Part shown: piece after piece, positions 36,038-45,804 of the stretch
Position numbering within the stretch: the stretch's first letter is position 1
How the letters are laid out: each line of letters begins with the position of its first letter
Source of the DNA: Armatimonadota bacterium
GTDB lineage: Bacteria; Armatimonadota; Hebobacteria; CAIYQO01
NCBI GenBank assembly: GCA_029553475.1
Contig: JAKPKV010000114.1
Coordinates: forward strand, 186,001-250,000
Length of the DNA: 64,000 nucleotides
Direction: 5' to 3'
Translations under genes and position numbers: made by a program
The notes under the pieces: model-generated
The model's database searches: none
What the model saw: the letters and a program-made list of their open reading frames with translations, nothing else
Told to the model about the DNA's origin: nothing

Positions 36038-38110
36038 TCAGGCGTTGCGGTGGATGAGCAGCCGTTCGCGGGCGGCGGCGGCCACTTCGGCGGGCGACAC
36101 CGTGCCCAGGCAGCGCTGTTCGGCGCAGTCGTCGCCGCGGCAGGGACGGCAGTGCGTGGGGTGGTAGAGGCTCTGGCCGCGCGGGTGCGGCAGCCGGCAC
36201 TGCGCGGGGTCGGTCGGCCCGAAGATGCCGATGGCGGGCACGCCCAGCAGGTCGGCGAGATGGAGCACGCTGTCATCGGGCGCCACCACCAGCGAGGCGC
36301 GGGCGAGCACCGCGCCCAGCATCAGGCTGTCGTGGATGGGCACCGCTGATTCCGGCGCGCTCGGCCGGCCCAGCCCGCGCGCGTCCAGCACCAGCAGTGT
36401 GTCGGCCGTCTCCGCGGTCAGCAGCCGGATGAGCGCCGCCCACGCCGCCGCCGGCCACTCGCGCCCGGGCGCGGCCTGCCGGCTGAGCAGGATGAAGCCG
36501 TCGGTCGGCTCCACGCCCAACGACACCAGCGTCAGATCCATCAGCTCGCGGATATCGGTCGGCAGGTCCGGCGGCGCCGCGGAGACGCCCTCCGCCACCC
36601 CCAGCGCGTGCAGGAGGTGCGTCATGCGCCCGGGCGAGTCGCCCCCGCGCGCGTGGATGGGATCGCTGAGCACCAGTGAGCCGCGGCCGTCGGCGAAGCC
36701 CACCCGGTGCGGCGCCAGCGAGGCGGTGGTGATGGCGTAGTCCGTCAGCGTGTCGCCGTAGGTGATGCAGACATCCGCGCGCGGGCGCAGCAGGTCGCGC
36801 GCCCGCGCCCCCCACTCGCGCGCCGTCCGCGGCTTCTCCAGCACCGCCTGCCCCAGCTCCAGCGCCTGCAGCAGCCGGCGGTGGGCGGGCGCCGCCACCA
36901 GGGTGAGGTGCGCCAGCGGATACTGCGCGCGCAGCGCGGTGATGCCCGGCAGGGTGAACAGCAGCGCCCGCAGGTCGTCCGGCAGCACCAGCGTCACCTG
37001 GTGCGGCGCGCGGGTGAGCACGCCCATCGGCGCCGTGCGCCGGTAGTAGGTGGCGATGTGCGCGGTGCGGGTGGTGCGCTCCATCTGCGCCAGCACGGCG
37101 GCCTGGTCCTCGGCGGCGAAGCGCTCGCGATACTGCGGGTAGGCGAAGAGGCCGATGATTTCCGCCGCCAGGGCGCGCGCGGTGAGCGGGTCCAGCCGGC
37201 CGTGCTTGCCGCAGCAGGTGAACGCCGCCACCTGCGCGGTATCCGGCGTGTAGGTGCCGATCATCCCCGCCGCGCCCGCCGCCACCAGCGCCACCCCGGC
37301 GCCGATGGCCTCCATGGCAAAACGCCCGGAGCCCACCGTCACCGTGGCCAGCGAGAGGAGCTGGCGGAGATCCTCGCGGTAGCCGGGCAGCAGCACCGCG
37401 CGCCGCCCCAGCCGCTCATTCACCTCCAGCGCCGCGCCCTCCAGCTCCGGCAGCCGCAGGCCATCGCCCACGATCACCGCCTGCAGGTCGGGCAGGTGGT
37501 CGGCGATGTGCGGCATCGCCTCGATGAGCGCCAGCGCCACGTCCGCCTCGCTGCCGTGATAGCGGTCGGCCAACAGCACCACCGGCGCCTCGTCCTCCAC
37601 CCCCAGCTCCGCCGCCAGGAAGCGGTTGCGCGGGATGGGCGCGCCGTCGTCCGGCGACAGCAGGTAGCCGGTGGTGATGACGGGGATGGCGGGCAGCCGG
37701 CGCGCCACCTGCTCGCGCAGGTAGTTGCACTGCACGAAGACCGCCGACGCGGTGCGGAAATTCGCCGGGATGATGCTGGGGAGATCGTCGTGCCCCAGCG
37801 TGGCCACCCCGCCCGCGCCGATGAGCATCGTCAACGGCAGCACGCTGTGCGCGATGTACGCGCCGAAGGCGTGGATGATGTGCGGGTCCAGGTCGTGGAG
37901 CGCCCGCGCCAGCCGGCGCTCCTCGCAGGGCCAGGGGAGATCGTCCGCCACCACCCGCGCCGCGCGCAACGGGTGGCGCCACGGCCCCGACGCGCCCACG
38001 GCGATCACTTCATCGCCGCGCGCCGCCAGCCCGAGCGCCAACTGCGCCGCCTCCGCCCGGAGGCCCAGCGCGTCACTGGTTGGAAAGCAGACCAGAATGC
38101 GCGATGCCAT
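36038..38110 (-). CDS. Two-domain glycosyltransferase fusion (GT4-like plus GT9-like)
   Basis: 690 residues. Residues 1-360 form a GT-B enzyme of the GT4 type: an N-terminal RILVCFPTSDALGLRAEAAQ, then VIVGDGLRLPELE and the donor-site region GYREDLRQLLSLATVTVGSGR. Residues 375-690 match a heptosyltransferase-like GT9 domain, with HLTLVAAPAHRRLL, the donor region VVAPDDSVLHLADLLGVPAIG and FGPTDPAQC. Such domains are normally separate proteins. It probably adds sugars to a cell-surface glycan or lipid at the cytoplasmic membrane. Cysteines cluster in the last 50 residues (HCRPCRGDDCAEQRC), as in GT9 proteins. Confidence 0.85.
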   Translation of the reverse strand: MASRILVCFPTSDALGLRAEAAQLALGLAARGDEVIAVGASGPWRHPLRAARVVADDLPWPCEERRLARALHDLDPHIIHAFGAYIAHSVLPLTMLIGAGGVATLGHDDLPSIIPANFRTASAVFVQCNYLREQVARRLPAIPVITTGYLLSPDDGAPIPRNRFLAAELGVEDEAPVVLLADRYHGSEADVALALIEAMPHIADHLPDLQAVIVGDGLRLPELEGAALEVNERLGRRAVLLPGYREDLRQLLSLATVTVGSGRFAMEAIGAGVALVAAGAAGMIGTYTPDTAQVAAFTCCGKHGRLDPLTARALAAEIIGLFAYPQYRERFAAEDQAAVLAQMERTTRTAHIATYYRRTAPMGVLTRAPHQVTLVLPDDLRALLFTLPGITALRAQYPLAHLTLVAAPAHRRLLQALELGQAVLEKPRTAREWGARARDLLRPRADVCITYGDTLTDYAITTASLAPHRVGFADGRGSLVLSDPIHARGGDSPGRMTHLLHALGVAEGVSAAPPDLPTDIRELMDLTLVSLGVEPTDGFILLSRQAAPGREWPAAAWAALIRLLTAETADTLLVLDARGLGRPSAPESAVPIHDSLMLGAVLARASLVVAPDDSVLHLADLLGVPAIGIFGPTDPAQCRLPHPRGQSLYHPTHCRPCRGDDCAEQRCLGTVSPAEVAAAARERLLIHRNA

Positions 38111-38373
38111 GCGTCACGAACCCAACGACCAGAATTGCTGACAGTATCTCTTCTCAATACGACGCCACGGTGCGCGTTCCTGCCGACGCCGCGCATTCTT
38201 TGGCGGAATTTTCGTCTGGCTGGACAGCGGGCGAGGCTTCGCATAAAATACCCCTGTAGCGGGGTGTGACGCTGTCTCGTGCTCTGCGCACCGACCGCTG
38301 GTCGGGGTGAGGGGTTGGGGATTAGGTGTAGTGGTCCTTCAGATTGTACTTTGACAAGCGAATAGAGTCCTGA

Positions 38374-39084
38374 CTAGTCGGGCCATCGGCACTGGGCATG
38401 CCGTGGGTACTCACGCTGATAGACGGCCCAGGGGGTCTCCCCGCCCAAGCCCTGATGCGGGCGCTGGGTGTTGTAGGCCATCTCCCAGAGCCGGTACTGA
38501 TAGCGCCGCTCCTCGGGATCGGTAAATCGCAGCACGTGAAAGCACTCGGCATTATCCGTGCGGTGACTGCGCTCCACGATGCCATTTTGCCAGGGGGAGC
38601 GGGGCGCACTGGTGCCGTGCTGCAAGCCCAGCCGGGCCAGCATCCGCTGAAAGGCGGTCTGCCGCTCAGGATGGGCGGTGTCGCGCATGGTGAACTCCGG
38701 CGCATTATCCGTCCACACCAGGGTAAACGGCGGGAGCCGATCACGCGCCCGCTCCAGGACACCGGCCACCGTCTCCGTGCGGTGGTCCGAATGAATCTCC
38801 GCATACTTTAGGCGCGTGCGCAGGTGAATGACGGCGATCTTGTACGCAAACCCCGTGCCGCCCTGGATCGCGGGCAACTGTTGGACATCCATCTGCACGC
38901 GGTGGCGCCCGACGGGAATCGGCCGGCGCCCCCGTTTGTGACGCGGGGGCGCGGAGGCCAGCCGTCCGGCCGTGTGCAGGATATGCCGCACGACCCGGCG
39001 GGTGAGCGTCGGATACACGGGCCGCAATTCCTGGGTCAGGCGACGGGTGCCCCAGCCCGGATACCGGCGCTGGAAATGCCACAC
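38374..39084 (-). CDS. IS481 transposase, DDE catalytic part
   Basis: This is an rve-type integrase core with the first Asp in VQMDVQQL, the second in LVWTDNAPEF, and the Glu in NGIVERSHRTDNAE, a spacing and motif typical of IS481. The open frame continues upstream past position 39084 into the C-run at 39,100-39,105. The natural protein is therefore probably the frameshifted fusion with the helix-turn-helix part, not a separate protein. The catalytic triad is intact. Confidence 0.88.
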   Translation of the reverse strand: MWHFQRRYPGWGTRRLTQELRPVYPTLTRRVVRHILHTAGRLASAPPRHKRGRRPIPVGRHRVQMDVQQLPAIQGGTGFAYKIAVIHLRTRLKYAEIHSDHRTETVAGVLERARDRLPPFTLVWTDNAPEFTMRDTAHPERQTAFQRMLARLGLQHGTSAPRSPWQNGIVERSHRTDNAECFHVLRFTDPEERRYQYRLWEMAYNTQRPHQGLGGETPWAVYQREYPRHAQCRWPD

Positions 39085-39092
39085 CGCCGCCT

Positions 39093-39296
39093 TTAGGCCG
39101 GGGGGCGCTTGGTCCTCCGGTGATGCGGGGCCGTACTCCGATCCCGGGGATCCTCCCGATGGACCCAGCGGCGAACGGTCTTGGTGGCCACCCGATAGCG
39201 GGCAGCCAGTTCGGTAATGCTGGCGCCCTGTAGGAACTCTGCGCGCATCGCTTGGCGTTGCGCAATGGTTAATTTGGCATTGGCGTGATACTGCAT
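39093..39296 (-). CDS. IS481 transposase, N-terminal helix-turn-helix part
   Basis: 67 residues from the ATG at 39296, which lies inside the insertion sequence. It contains a helix-turn-helix (LTIAQRQAMRAEFLQGASIT, then ELAARYRVATKTVRRW) that recognises the element ends. It stops just before the DDE part, in a different frame. The junction contains a run of six C on the coding strand, where a -1 shift would join the two parts. Confidence 0.85.
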   Translation of the reverse strand: MQYHANAKLTIAQRQAMRAEFLQGASITELAARYRVATKTVRRWVHREDPRDRSTAPHHRRTKRPPA

Positions 39297-39499
39297 GCCA
39301 GGGCTATACCCATATTCGTTTGTCAAAGTACAATCTGAAGGACCACTACAATTAGGGATTAGGGGGTCGTCACGTTGGCGTTTGCGTATCAGGGCAACCG
39401 TCTGTAGCGCGCGCCCCAATCCCTAATCCCTCATCCCTACGCCGGACGCGGCACGGTCTATCGTGACGACTCACGACATACCCCTGATGGAGGTGCGCC

Positions 39500-40837
39500 A
39501 TGCGGGAGATCGGATCGCGCGTCGAGATGTTCGTGGACCACTGGCTCATCGAGCGGATGGCGGGCACGGCCCTGCGGCTGCACCCGCCGGTGAAGCGCGA
39601 GGTGGTCTTCACCGCTGATCAGCCGTGGGAGAACCACTGGACGGGGTATTACTCCGTGGTGCAGGACGGCGATATGATCCGCCTCTATTACCGCGGCGCC
39701 TCGGAAGCCGACGGCAACGGCTGGGAGCCCACCTGCTGCGCCGAGAGCGGCGACGGCATCACCTTCACCCGCCCGAAGCTGGGGCTGGTAGACTTCAATG
39801 GCAGCACCGCCAATAACATCATCTGGCGCGGGGTGATCTCGCATAACTTCGCCGCCTTCCGCGACGCCAACCCCGCCGCCGACCCGGCGGCGCGCTATAA
39901 GGCGCTGGGCGGGCTGGGGTTCGAGCACGCGGGGCTCTACGCGCTGGGGTCGGCGGACGGCCTCCACTGGTCGCTGCTCCAGGAGGCGCCGGTGATGACG
40001 GAGGGCGCCTTCGATTCGCAGAATATCGCCTTCTGGGATGCCCGCATCGGCGCGTACCGCTGCTACTCCCGCTACATCGTCCCCACCGAGGAGACGCCGT
40101 GGTTCCGCGCCATCCAGAGCTGCACCTCGGCGGATTTCCTCCACTGGACGCCCCCCGTGCCCAATGCCTACACTGTGCCGCCGGAGGAGTTTTACACCAA
40201 CGCCACCGTGCCCTGCCCGGGCGCCGAGCACATCTACCTCTCCTTCCCCAAACGCTTCCTGCCGGGCCGGCACAAGGTGCTGGCGCACGACAGCCCCGGC
40301 GTCTCGGACGCCGTCTTCATGACTAGCCGCGACGGCGTGCACTGGGACCGCACCTTCCGCGAGGCGTGGGTGCGCCCGGGCCGCGACGAGCGCAACTGGA
40401 CGCAGCGCAGCAACATGACCGCCTGGGGCATCGCCGAGACCGCGCCGGACGAGTTCTCCCTTTACATCAGCGAGCACTACTCGTGGCCGGATAACCGCCT
40501 GCGCCGGATGACGGTGCGCAGGCACGGCTTCGCCGCGGTGCACGGCGGCGTGCCGGGCGGCGAGATGGTCACGCGCGCCTTCACCTTCACCGGCGCGCGG
40601 CTGCACCTGAACTACGCCACCTCGGCGGCGGGCAGCCTGCGCTGTGAGCTGCAGCAGGCGGACGGCACGCCCATCCGCGGCTTCACGCTGGCCGACTTCC
40701 CCGCGCTGTATGGCGATGAAATTGACGCCGTGGCGGCCTGGGCCGGCGGCGACGACCTCTCCGCGCTGGCCGGCACCCCGGTGCGCCTGCGCGTGGCGCT
40801 GGAGGATGCGGATTTGTTCGCGATTCAGCTGCGGTGA
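39500..40837 (+). CDS. Glycoside hydrolase-like five-bladed beta-propeller protein
   Basis: 445 residues. The ATG follows TGGAGGTGCGCC. It begins with FVDHWLIERMAGTALRLHPP, a start seen in GH32/GH43-like proteins of Planctomycetes and Armatimonadota. Recurrent propeller elements are visible, such as MIRLYYRG, DGITFTRP, DGLHWSLL and DGVHWDRTF. No signal peptide is present. The C-terminal 90 residues form a beta-sandwich (LHLNYATSAAGSLRCELQ). It would probably cleave or bind a glycoside; the specificity is unknown. It is followed 17 nt later by the lyase-like gene. Confidence 0.75.
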   Translation: MREIGSRVEMFVDHWLIERMAGTALRLHPPVKREVVFTADQPWENHWTGYYSVVQDGDMIRLYYRGASEADGNGWEPTCCAESGDGITFTRPKLGLVDFNGSTANNIIWRGVISHNFAAFRDANPAADPAARYKALGGLGFEHAGLYALGSADGLHWSLLQEAPVMTEGAFDSQNIAFWDARIGAYRCYSRYIVPTEETPWFRAIQSCTSADFLHWTPPVPNAYTVPPEEFYTNATVPCPGAEHIYLSFPKRFLPGRHKVLAHDSPGVSDAVFMTSRDGVHWDRTFREAWVRPGRDERNWTQRSNMTAWGIAETAPDEFSLYISEHYSWPDNRLRRMTVRRHGFAAVHGGVPGGEMVTRAFTFTGARLHLNYATSAAGSLRCELQQADGTPIRGFTLADFPALYGDEIDAVAAWAGGDDLSALAGTPVRLRVALEDADLFAIQLR

Positions 40838-40853
40838 GCGAGGAGAAGCGTAT

Positions 40854-42998
40854 ATGCACCGGGCAATGGGCATGCTGGTCTGTGGCATATTCCTGCTGGG
40901 TGGAGGGACGATGATGAGTAGCGCGGCAACCGACCCCGCGAGCGTCGCCTGGGTCTGCGAACGGCATCCCGACCGCGTGCGGCAGCTTTTTGCGAGCCTG
41001 GCGCTGGATCGTCCCGGATTCGCGGCCGTGAGCGCGGCGGCGGACCGGCGGGACTGGCCCGCCGCGTGCGAAGCGCTGCTGGCCTATTATCGCGACGGCG
41101 CGGCGGGCGCGTGGCTGCGCCGGCCGGCGCCGGGACAGGGCACGCGGCCGGTCGCCGAGAAGATGCTGCGGGATACCTTCACCTTCTACACCATCGAGGG
41201 CACCGTGCCGCGCGGCGAAGACGGCGGGCTGCAATGGGAGTGGAGGGGGCCGAATCACGACTTTGAGTGGGCGCTGGCGCTGAATCGCCACCAGTATGTC
41301 GCCAGCCTGGTCGCCGCCTACGGCGAGACCGGCAACGCGGCCTACGCGCGCTATGTGGACGCGGTCATCCGCGACTGGGTGACGGCGAATCCGTATCCCG
41401 ACCGGAAGAACGTCGGCGCCGCCTGGCGCGGGCTGGAGGTGAGTTTCCGCCCGAAGGCCTGGGCCGCCGCCTTCTACGGGCTGATGGCGGTGGACGCCCT
41501 CACGCCGGCGACGCGCATCCTGCTGCTCTCCAGCCTGCCCGACCACGCGCGCTATCTGCGGAGTTACCACGCCGGCGGCAACTGGGCGACGATGGAGATG
41601 AGCGGCCTCGCGCTCATCGCCGCCGCCTGGCCGGAATTCTCCGCGGCGAACGCGTGGCTGGATTACGCGACCCGGACGCTGACGCGGGAAATCACCGCCC
41701 AGGTGTATCCGGACGGCGTGCAGAAGGAGCTGACCAGCCATTACCACTGGGTGGCGTTGACGAATTTTGAACAATTTGCCGGGACCCTGCGGCAGATCGA
41801 GGCGCCGCTGCCCGCCCGCTTCACCGATGGGCTGCGGGGGATGTGGCACTACCTGGCCTCCAGCATGGGGCCGGACGGCGCCAACCCGCTCAACAACGAC
41901 TCCGACCGCACCGATTACCGCGCGCGGGTGGCGGCGGCGGCCGCGACCTATCAGCGTCCGGACTGGCTGTACATCGCCACCAACGGCGAGCGGGGCATCG
42001 CGCCCGCGCACCCCTCCGTCGTCTTCCCCTGGGCGGGGCAGGTGGTGATGCGCGGCGGGTGGGACGCGCGGGCGCAGTGGGCCTTCTTCGACATCGGCCC
42101 CTGGGGCATCGGGCATCAGCACAACGATAAGCTGCACCTCTCCCTCGCGGCGGGCGGGCGCGAGCTGCTGGTGGACGGCGGCCGCTACACCTACATTGGC
42201 GGCGACTGGCGCCACTACTTCGTGTCCTCCGCGGCGCACAACGTCATACTCGTAGACGGACAGGGTCAGCGGGCGGATGCGCGCGAAGCGGACGCCGCCG
42301 TCCCCGTGGAGTCGGTGGCCATCCACCCGGCATTCGACTACGCGCGCGGGACGTTCAGCGCGGGCTATGCCGATCTCGAAGGCGCCGCGGAGCATACGCG
42401 GGTCGTGATCTACCTGCGCGGGAAATACTGGGTCGTCATTGATCGCATCGAGACGGACCGCCCGCGCACCATCACGCCGCTGTGGCACTTCCACCCCGAC
42501 TGCGCCGTGCGCACCGAGGGGTCATCGGTCCTCACCACCGACGCGGGTGCCGCCAACCTGCGCATCCAGCCGGTGGGATCGCTCACCTGGACCACCGCGC
42601 TGGTGCGCGGCCAGGAGACCCCGGCGATCCAGGGGTGGTACAGCCGGCAGTATAACGAGAAGGCGCCCGCGACCTGCGCCGCCTACACCGCCCACATCGC
42701 GGGCACGACGACGACCGCCTGGGTGCTGGCCCCCGGCGACGGCGCGGCGCCGGCGGTGACGGCGCGGTGGCTGCCGGCGCCGGAGGGCGCGGCGCGGCTG
42801 ACGGTGGCGCTGCCGGGCGAGGCGCCGGTGGAAATCGCCGCGCGCCTGGCCGGCACGGGAGCCGTGCCGCTCACCGGTGGCCTGACGCTGGACGGGGCCT
42901 GCGCGATACTGCGGCCCGGGCAGCCGCCGCTGGTGGCGCACGGGCGCATCCTGGATGACAGCGGGCGCGTCAGGGCGGAAGGGGGAGCGGATGACTGA
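40854..42998 (+). CDS. Heparinase II/III-like polysaccharide lyase
   Basis: 714 residues from the ATG at 40854, which has GAGGAGAAG upstream. A signal-like hydrophobic N-terminus (MLVCGIFLLGGGTMMSSAA) suggests export. An alpha/alpha-toroid region contains LTSHYHWVALTNFEQFAG. The heparinase II/III signature is GIGHQHNDKLHLSLAAGGRE followed by LLVDGGRYTYIGGDWR near residue 430. Such enzymes cleave acidic polysaccharides (alginate, heparin and others) by beta-elimination. The last 8 bp overlap the esterase start, so the two are translationally coupled. Confidence 0.88.
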   Translation: MHRAMGMLVCGIFLLGGGTMMSSAATDPASVAWVCERHPDRVRQLFASLALDRPGFAAVSAAADRRDWPAACEALLAYYRDGAAGAWLRRPAPGQGTRPVAEKMLRDTFTFYTIEGTVPRGEDGGLQWEWRGPNHDFEWALALNRHQYVASLVAAYGETGNAAYARYVDAVIRDWVTANPYPDRKNVGAAWRGLEVSFRPKAWAAAFYGLMAVDALTPATRILLLSSLPDHARYLRSYHAGGNWATMEMSGLALIAAAWPEFSAANAWLDYATRTLTREITAQVYPDGVQKELTSHYHWVALTNFEQFAGTLRQIEAPLPARFTDGLRGMWHYLASSMGPDGANPLNNDSDRTDYRARVAAAAATYQRPDWLYIATNGERGIAPAHPSVVFPWAGQVVMRGGWDARAQWAFFDIGPWGIGHQHNDKLHLSLAAGGRELLVDGGRYTYIGGDWRHYFVSSAAHNVILVDGQGQRADAREADAAVPVESVAIHPAFDYARGTFSAGYADLEGAAEHTRVVIYLRGKYWVVIDRIETDRPRTITPLWHFHPDCAVRTEGSSVLTTDAGAANLRIQPVGSLTWTTALVRGQETPAIQGWYSRQYNEKAPATCAAYTAHIAGTTTTAWVLAPGDGAAPAVTARWLPAPEGAARLTVALPGEAPVEIAARLAGTGAVPLTGGLTLDGACAILRPGQPPLVAHGRILDDSGRVRAEGGADD

Positions 42999-43893
42999 CT
43001 GGCGCCGCATCGTGTTCGGCTGCCTGCTCGCCGGCGTGGCGGCCGTGAGCGCCTGGGCGCAAGCCCCGGCGGAGGAGGGCGTGACCATCCGTGCCGACCT
43101 GGCCTATAAAACCGGGCGCGGGCTCAGCGTCTACGAGCGCACGCGCTGCAAGCTGGACCTGTACCTGCCGACGGGGCAGACCGATTTCCCCACCATCGTC
43201 TGGTTTCACGGCGGCGCGCTGATGGGCGGGTCGAAGGCGGACGCGGTGACGGCCGCGGTGGCGACGGCCTTCGCGCGCCGGGGCGTAGCGGTGGCGGTGG
43301 CGAACTATCGGCTCTTCGACCGGGTGAAGTACCCCGCCTACGTGGACGACGCGGCGGCGGCGACGGCGTGGACGGTGCGGCATATCGCCGCGCACGGCGG
43401 CGCGCCGAAGAAGGTGTTCGTCTCCGGGCACTCCGCCGGGGCGTACCTGGCGGCGATGGTGGGCATGGACCCGCGCCGGCTGCGGGCGCACGGGCTGCAC
43501 ACCTCGGCGGTGGCCGGCGTCATCCCCATCAGCGGGCAGATGCTCACCCACTTCACCGTGCGCCGCGAGCGCGGCGTGCCCAATCCGGAGACGACGCCCA
43601 CGCTGGACGAGGCCGGCCCCGCCTACCACGCCCGCAAGGACGCCCCGCCCATCCTCTGCCTCTGCGGCGGCGAGGACTGGCCCGCCCGCGCCGAGGAGAA
43701 CCGCTACTTCATCGCCATCCTCAAAGCCAACGGCCACGCCGCCTGCGCCTACCAGGAGTTCCCCGGCCGCGACCACGGCACCATCCTCAGCCTCCTCGCC
43801 GCGCCCGACGATCCGGCAATGGCGGCGATTCTGGCGTTCATCGCGCAATACAGCCCGCCGCCCGCGGCCGTCACCCCCCCGCCGCGCGCGTAG
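42991..43893 (+). CDS. Secreted alpha/beta-hydrolase (esterase-like)
   Basis: 300 residues from the ATG at 42991, preceded by GGGGGAGCGG. A signal peptide is present (IVFGCLLAGVAAVSAWAQA). The oxyanion-hole motif is WFHGGALMGG near residue 71, the nucleophile elbow is VSGHSAGAYL near 150, the likely acid is in GGEDWPARAEEN, and the catalytic His is in FPGRDHGT. It belongs to the BD-FAE/carboxylesterase type. Given the overlap with the lyase gene it may remove acetyl or feruloyl-like groups from the same glycan. That link is inferred from context. Confidence 0.88.
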   Translation: MTDWRRIVFGCLLAGVAAVSAWAQAPAEEGVTIRADLAYKTGRGLSVYERTRCKLDLYLPTGQTDFPTIVWFHGGALMGGSKADAVTAAVATAFARRGVAVAVANYRLFDRVKYPAYVDDAAAATAWTVRHIAAHGGAPKKVFVSGHSAGAYLAAMVGMDPRRLRAHGLHTSAVAGVIPISGQMLTHFTVRRERGVPNPETTPTLDEAGPAYHARKDAPPILCLCGGEDWPARAEENRYFIAILKANGHAACAYQEFPGRDHGTILSLLAAPDDPAMAAILAFIAQYSPPPAAVTPPPRA

Positions 43894-43897
43894 CGCC

Positions 43898-45804
43898 GTG
43901 GGCGGGGGCATACGCCGGGCGATCACGCACTATCCCGTGTACAATCAGAGCGCGAGAGCGGAGATCGGCGGAACGATCAACGATGATCCAGCATGGCGCG
44001 CCGTGCTACGGCAAGATGCCCTGTCACGCTTCCCCATCGGCCTGTTCACCCTGGACGCGCGGGGGGCGGTGACGTACATGAACCCTGAAGGATACCGGCT
44101 GCTGGGACACCTCCCGGAGGCGCTGGTCGGCTGCCCATTGGCGGAGGTGCTCTTCGCCTCCGATCAGACGCGCTGGGAGGAGGCGCTGGCGCGCGCCGGC
44201 GCCCAGGAGGCCCCGGTATACGAGGCGTGCCGCCTGCGGGGCGGCGGGCCGGAGGAACGCTGGGTCCAATTCCGTGTACGCGCCATACGTGACGCCGGCC
44301 ACCTGGTCGGCATGGCCGGCGCGTGCGCCGACGTCCCCACCGATGGCCTCGACCACTGCCAGCTCGTGCGGGATGAGCATCTGCGCATGCTGCTGGATCA
44401 TTCCAGCGACATCATGTCCATTTTGGGGGCAGATGATCGGCCGTTGTACATCACGCCGCAGGCGTTGATGCGCATCACCGGATATACGGTCAAAGAGTAT
44501 TGGCATCATCCGCTCACACATTACGTGCACCCGGACGACCTGCCGGAGGCGATGGCCCTCGCGGAAGCCTGGCGCGCGCATCCGCCGGCGGAGGGGGTGC
44601 TGGTGTGGCGCGTGCGCAGAAAGTCGGAGGAGTACGTCTAGATGGAAAGCCGCACGCGCCCGGTGCTCGACGCCCGCGGGCAGCTCCTCTATCTCGTCCA
44701 GATCGGGTGCGACATCACGGCGCAAAAAGCGCTGGAGCTCGCCTTGCGGGAACGCGCCGAGGAGCTGGCGCGCGCCAACGCCGAGCTCGCCCGCGGCGCG
44801 CCTGAAGGATGAGTTCCTCGCCGGCATGAGCCATGAGCTGCGCACGCCGTTGACCGCCATCCTCGGCTCGCGGAAGGGCTGCAGCTCGGCATCGGCGGCG
44901 GGGCGCTGACCGATGCGCAGCTCGAGATGATCGGCACGCTGGAGGAAAGCGGGCGGCACCTGCTGGCGCTCATCAATGACGTGCTGGACCTGTCGAAACT
45001 CCAGGCCGGACGGCTGGAGCTGGACCGCGAAGCGACGGACCTGCCGGCGTGCTGCGCGGCCGCCGTGCGCCTGGTCGGCGAGCTGGCGCGCGAGAAGCGC
45101 CAGCGCCTGCGCCTGGAGGTGGCGGAGGAGATCGCCTATGCCCGCGTTGACCCGCGCCGCGTGAAGCAGATGCTGGTGAACTTGCTGAGCAACGCCGTGA
45201 AATTCACCCCGCCGGAGGGGGAGATCACGCTGGCGGCGCGCGGGGACGCCGCCGCCGGCCTGCTGCACCTCACCGTGCGGGACACCGGCATCGGCATCGC
45301 GCCGGAGGACTAGGCGAAACTGTTCCACCCCTTCGTGCAACTGGATGCCCGCCTGGCGCGGACTTACTCGGGCACCGGCCTCGGCCTGTCGCTGGTGAAG
45401 CAACTGGCGGAATTGCACGGCGGCACGGTGGCGGTGGAGAGCGCGCCCGGACAGGGCAGCCGCTTCACCATCACCCTGCCCTGGGAGGCCTGCCCCGCCC
45501 CGGCGGACGAGCTGGACGCGCCGGCCCCCGACGCCCCGGCGCGTCGGGGGCCGGCGATGCCCCGCGGTGATCCTGATGGACGTGCAGATGCCCGGCCTGG
45601 ACGGCCTGCAAGCCACGCAGCGCCTGCGCGCCCTGCCCGGCTTCGCCGCCCCCCCCCATCATCGCCATCACCGCGCTGGCCCTGCCCGGCGACCGCGACC
45701 GCTGCCTGGCCGCCGGCATGACCGACTACCTCAGCAAACCCCGCAGCCTGGAGCGCATCGCCCGGGCGATTGCGCGCGCGCGGGGGGTGGCGCAAGGGTC
45801 CTGA
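43898..45804 (+). pseudogene. Decayed hybrid histidine kinase (PAS-PAS-HisKA-HATPase-receiver remnant)
   Basis: Two PAS domains (PIGLFTLDARGAVTYMNPEG and LLDHSSDIMSILGADDRP) run to a TAG at 44639-44641, in the place where relatives read EYVWMES. After further kinase linker the frame shifts near 44,805, just before the phospho-acceptor box [17 protein letters not shown]. It shifts again near 44,870. An in-frame TAG at 45311-45313 interrupts the ATPase domain (GIGIAPED[15 protein letters not shown]). The receiver lacks its first half ([13 protein letters not shown] is fused to the tail), and a C-run near 45,650 breaks it again. Both substitutions and indels are present, so this is real decay. 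Confidence 0.9.

Larger units (their letters stand above)
38327..39350 (-). mobile_element. IS481-family insertion sequence, complete ends
   Basis: Perfect 31-bp terminal inverted repeats begin TGTAGTGGTCCTTCAGATTG at 38327-38357 and are mirrored at 39320-39350. ATTAGG flanks both ends (38321-38326 and 39351-39356) as a 6-bp target duplication, so insertion is recent. Both halves of the transposase lie on the minus strand. The target is a copy of the repeat family seen at 15,984-16,508. Confidence 0.93.
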
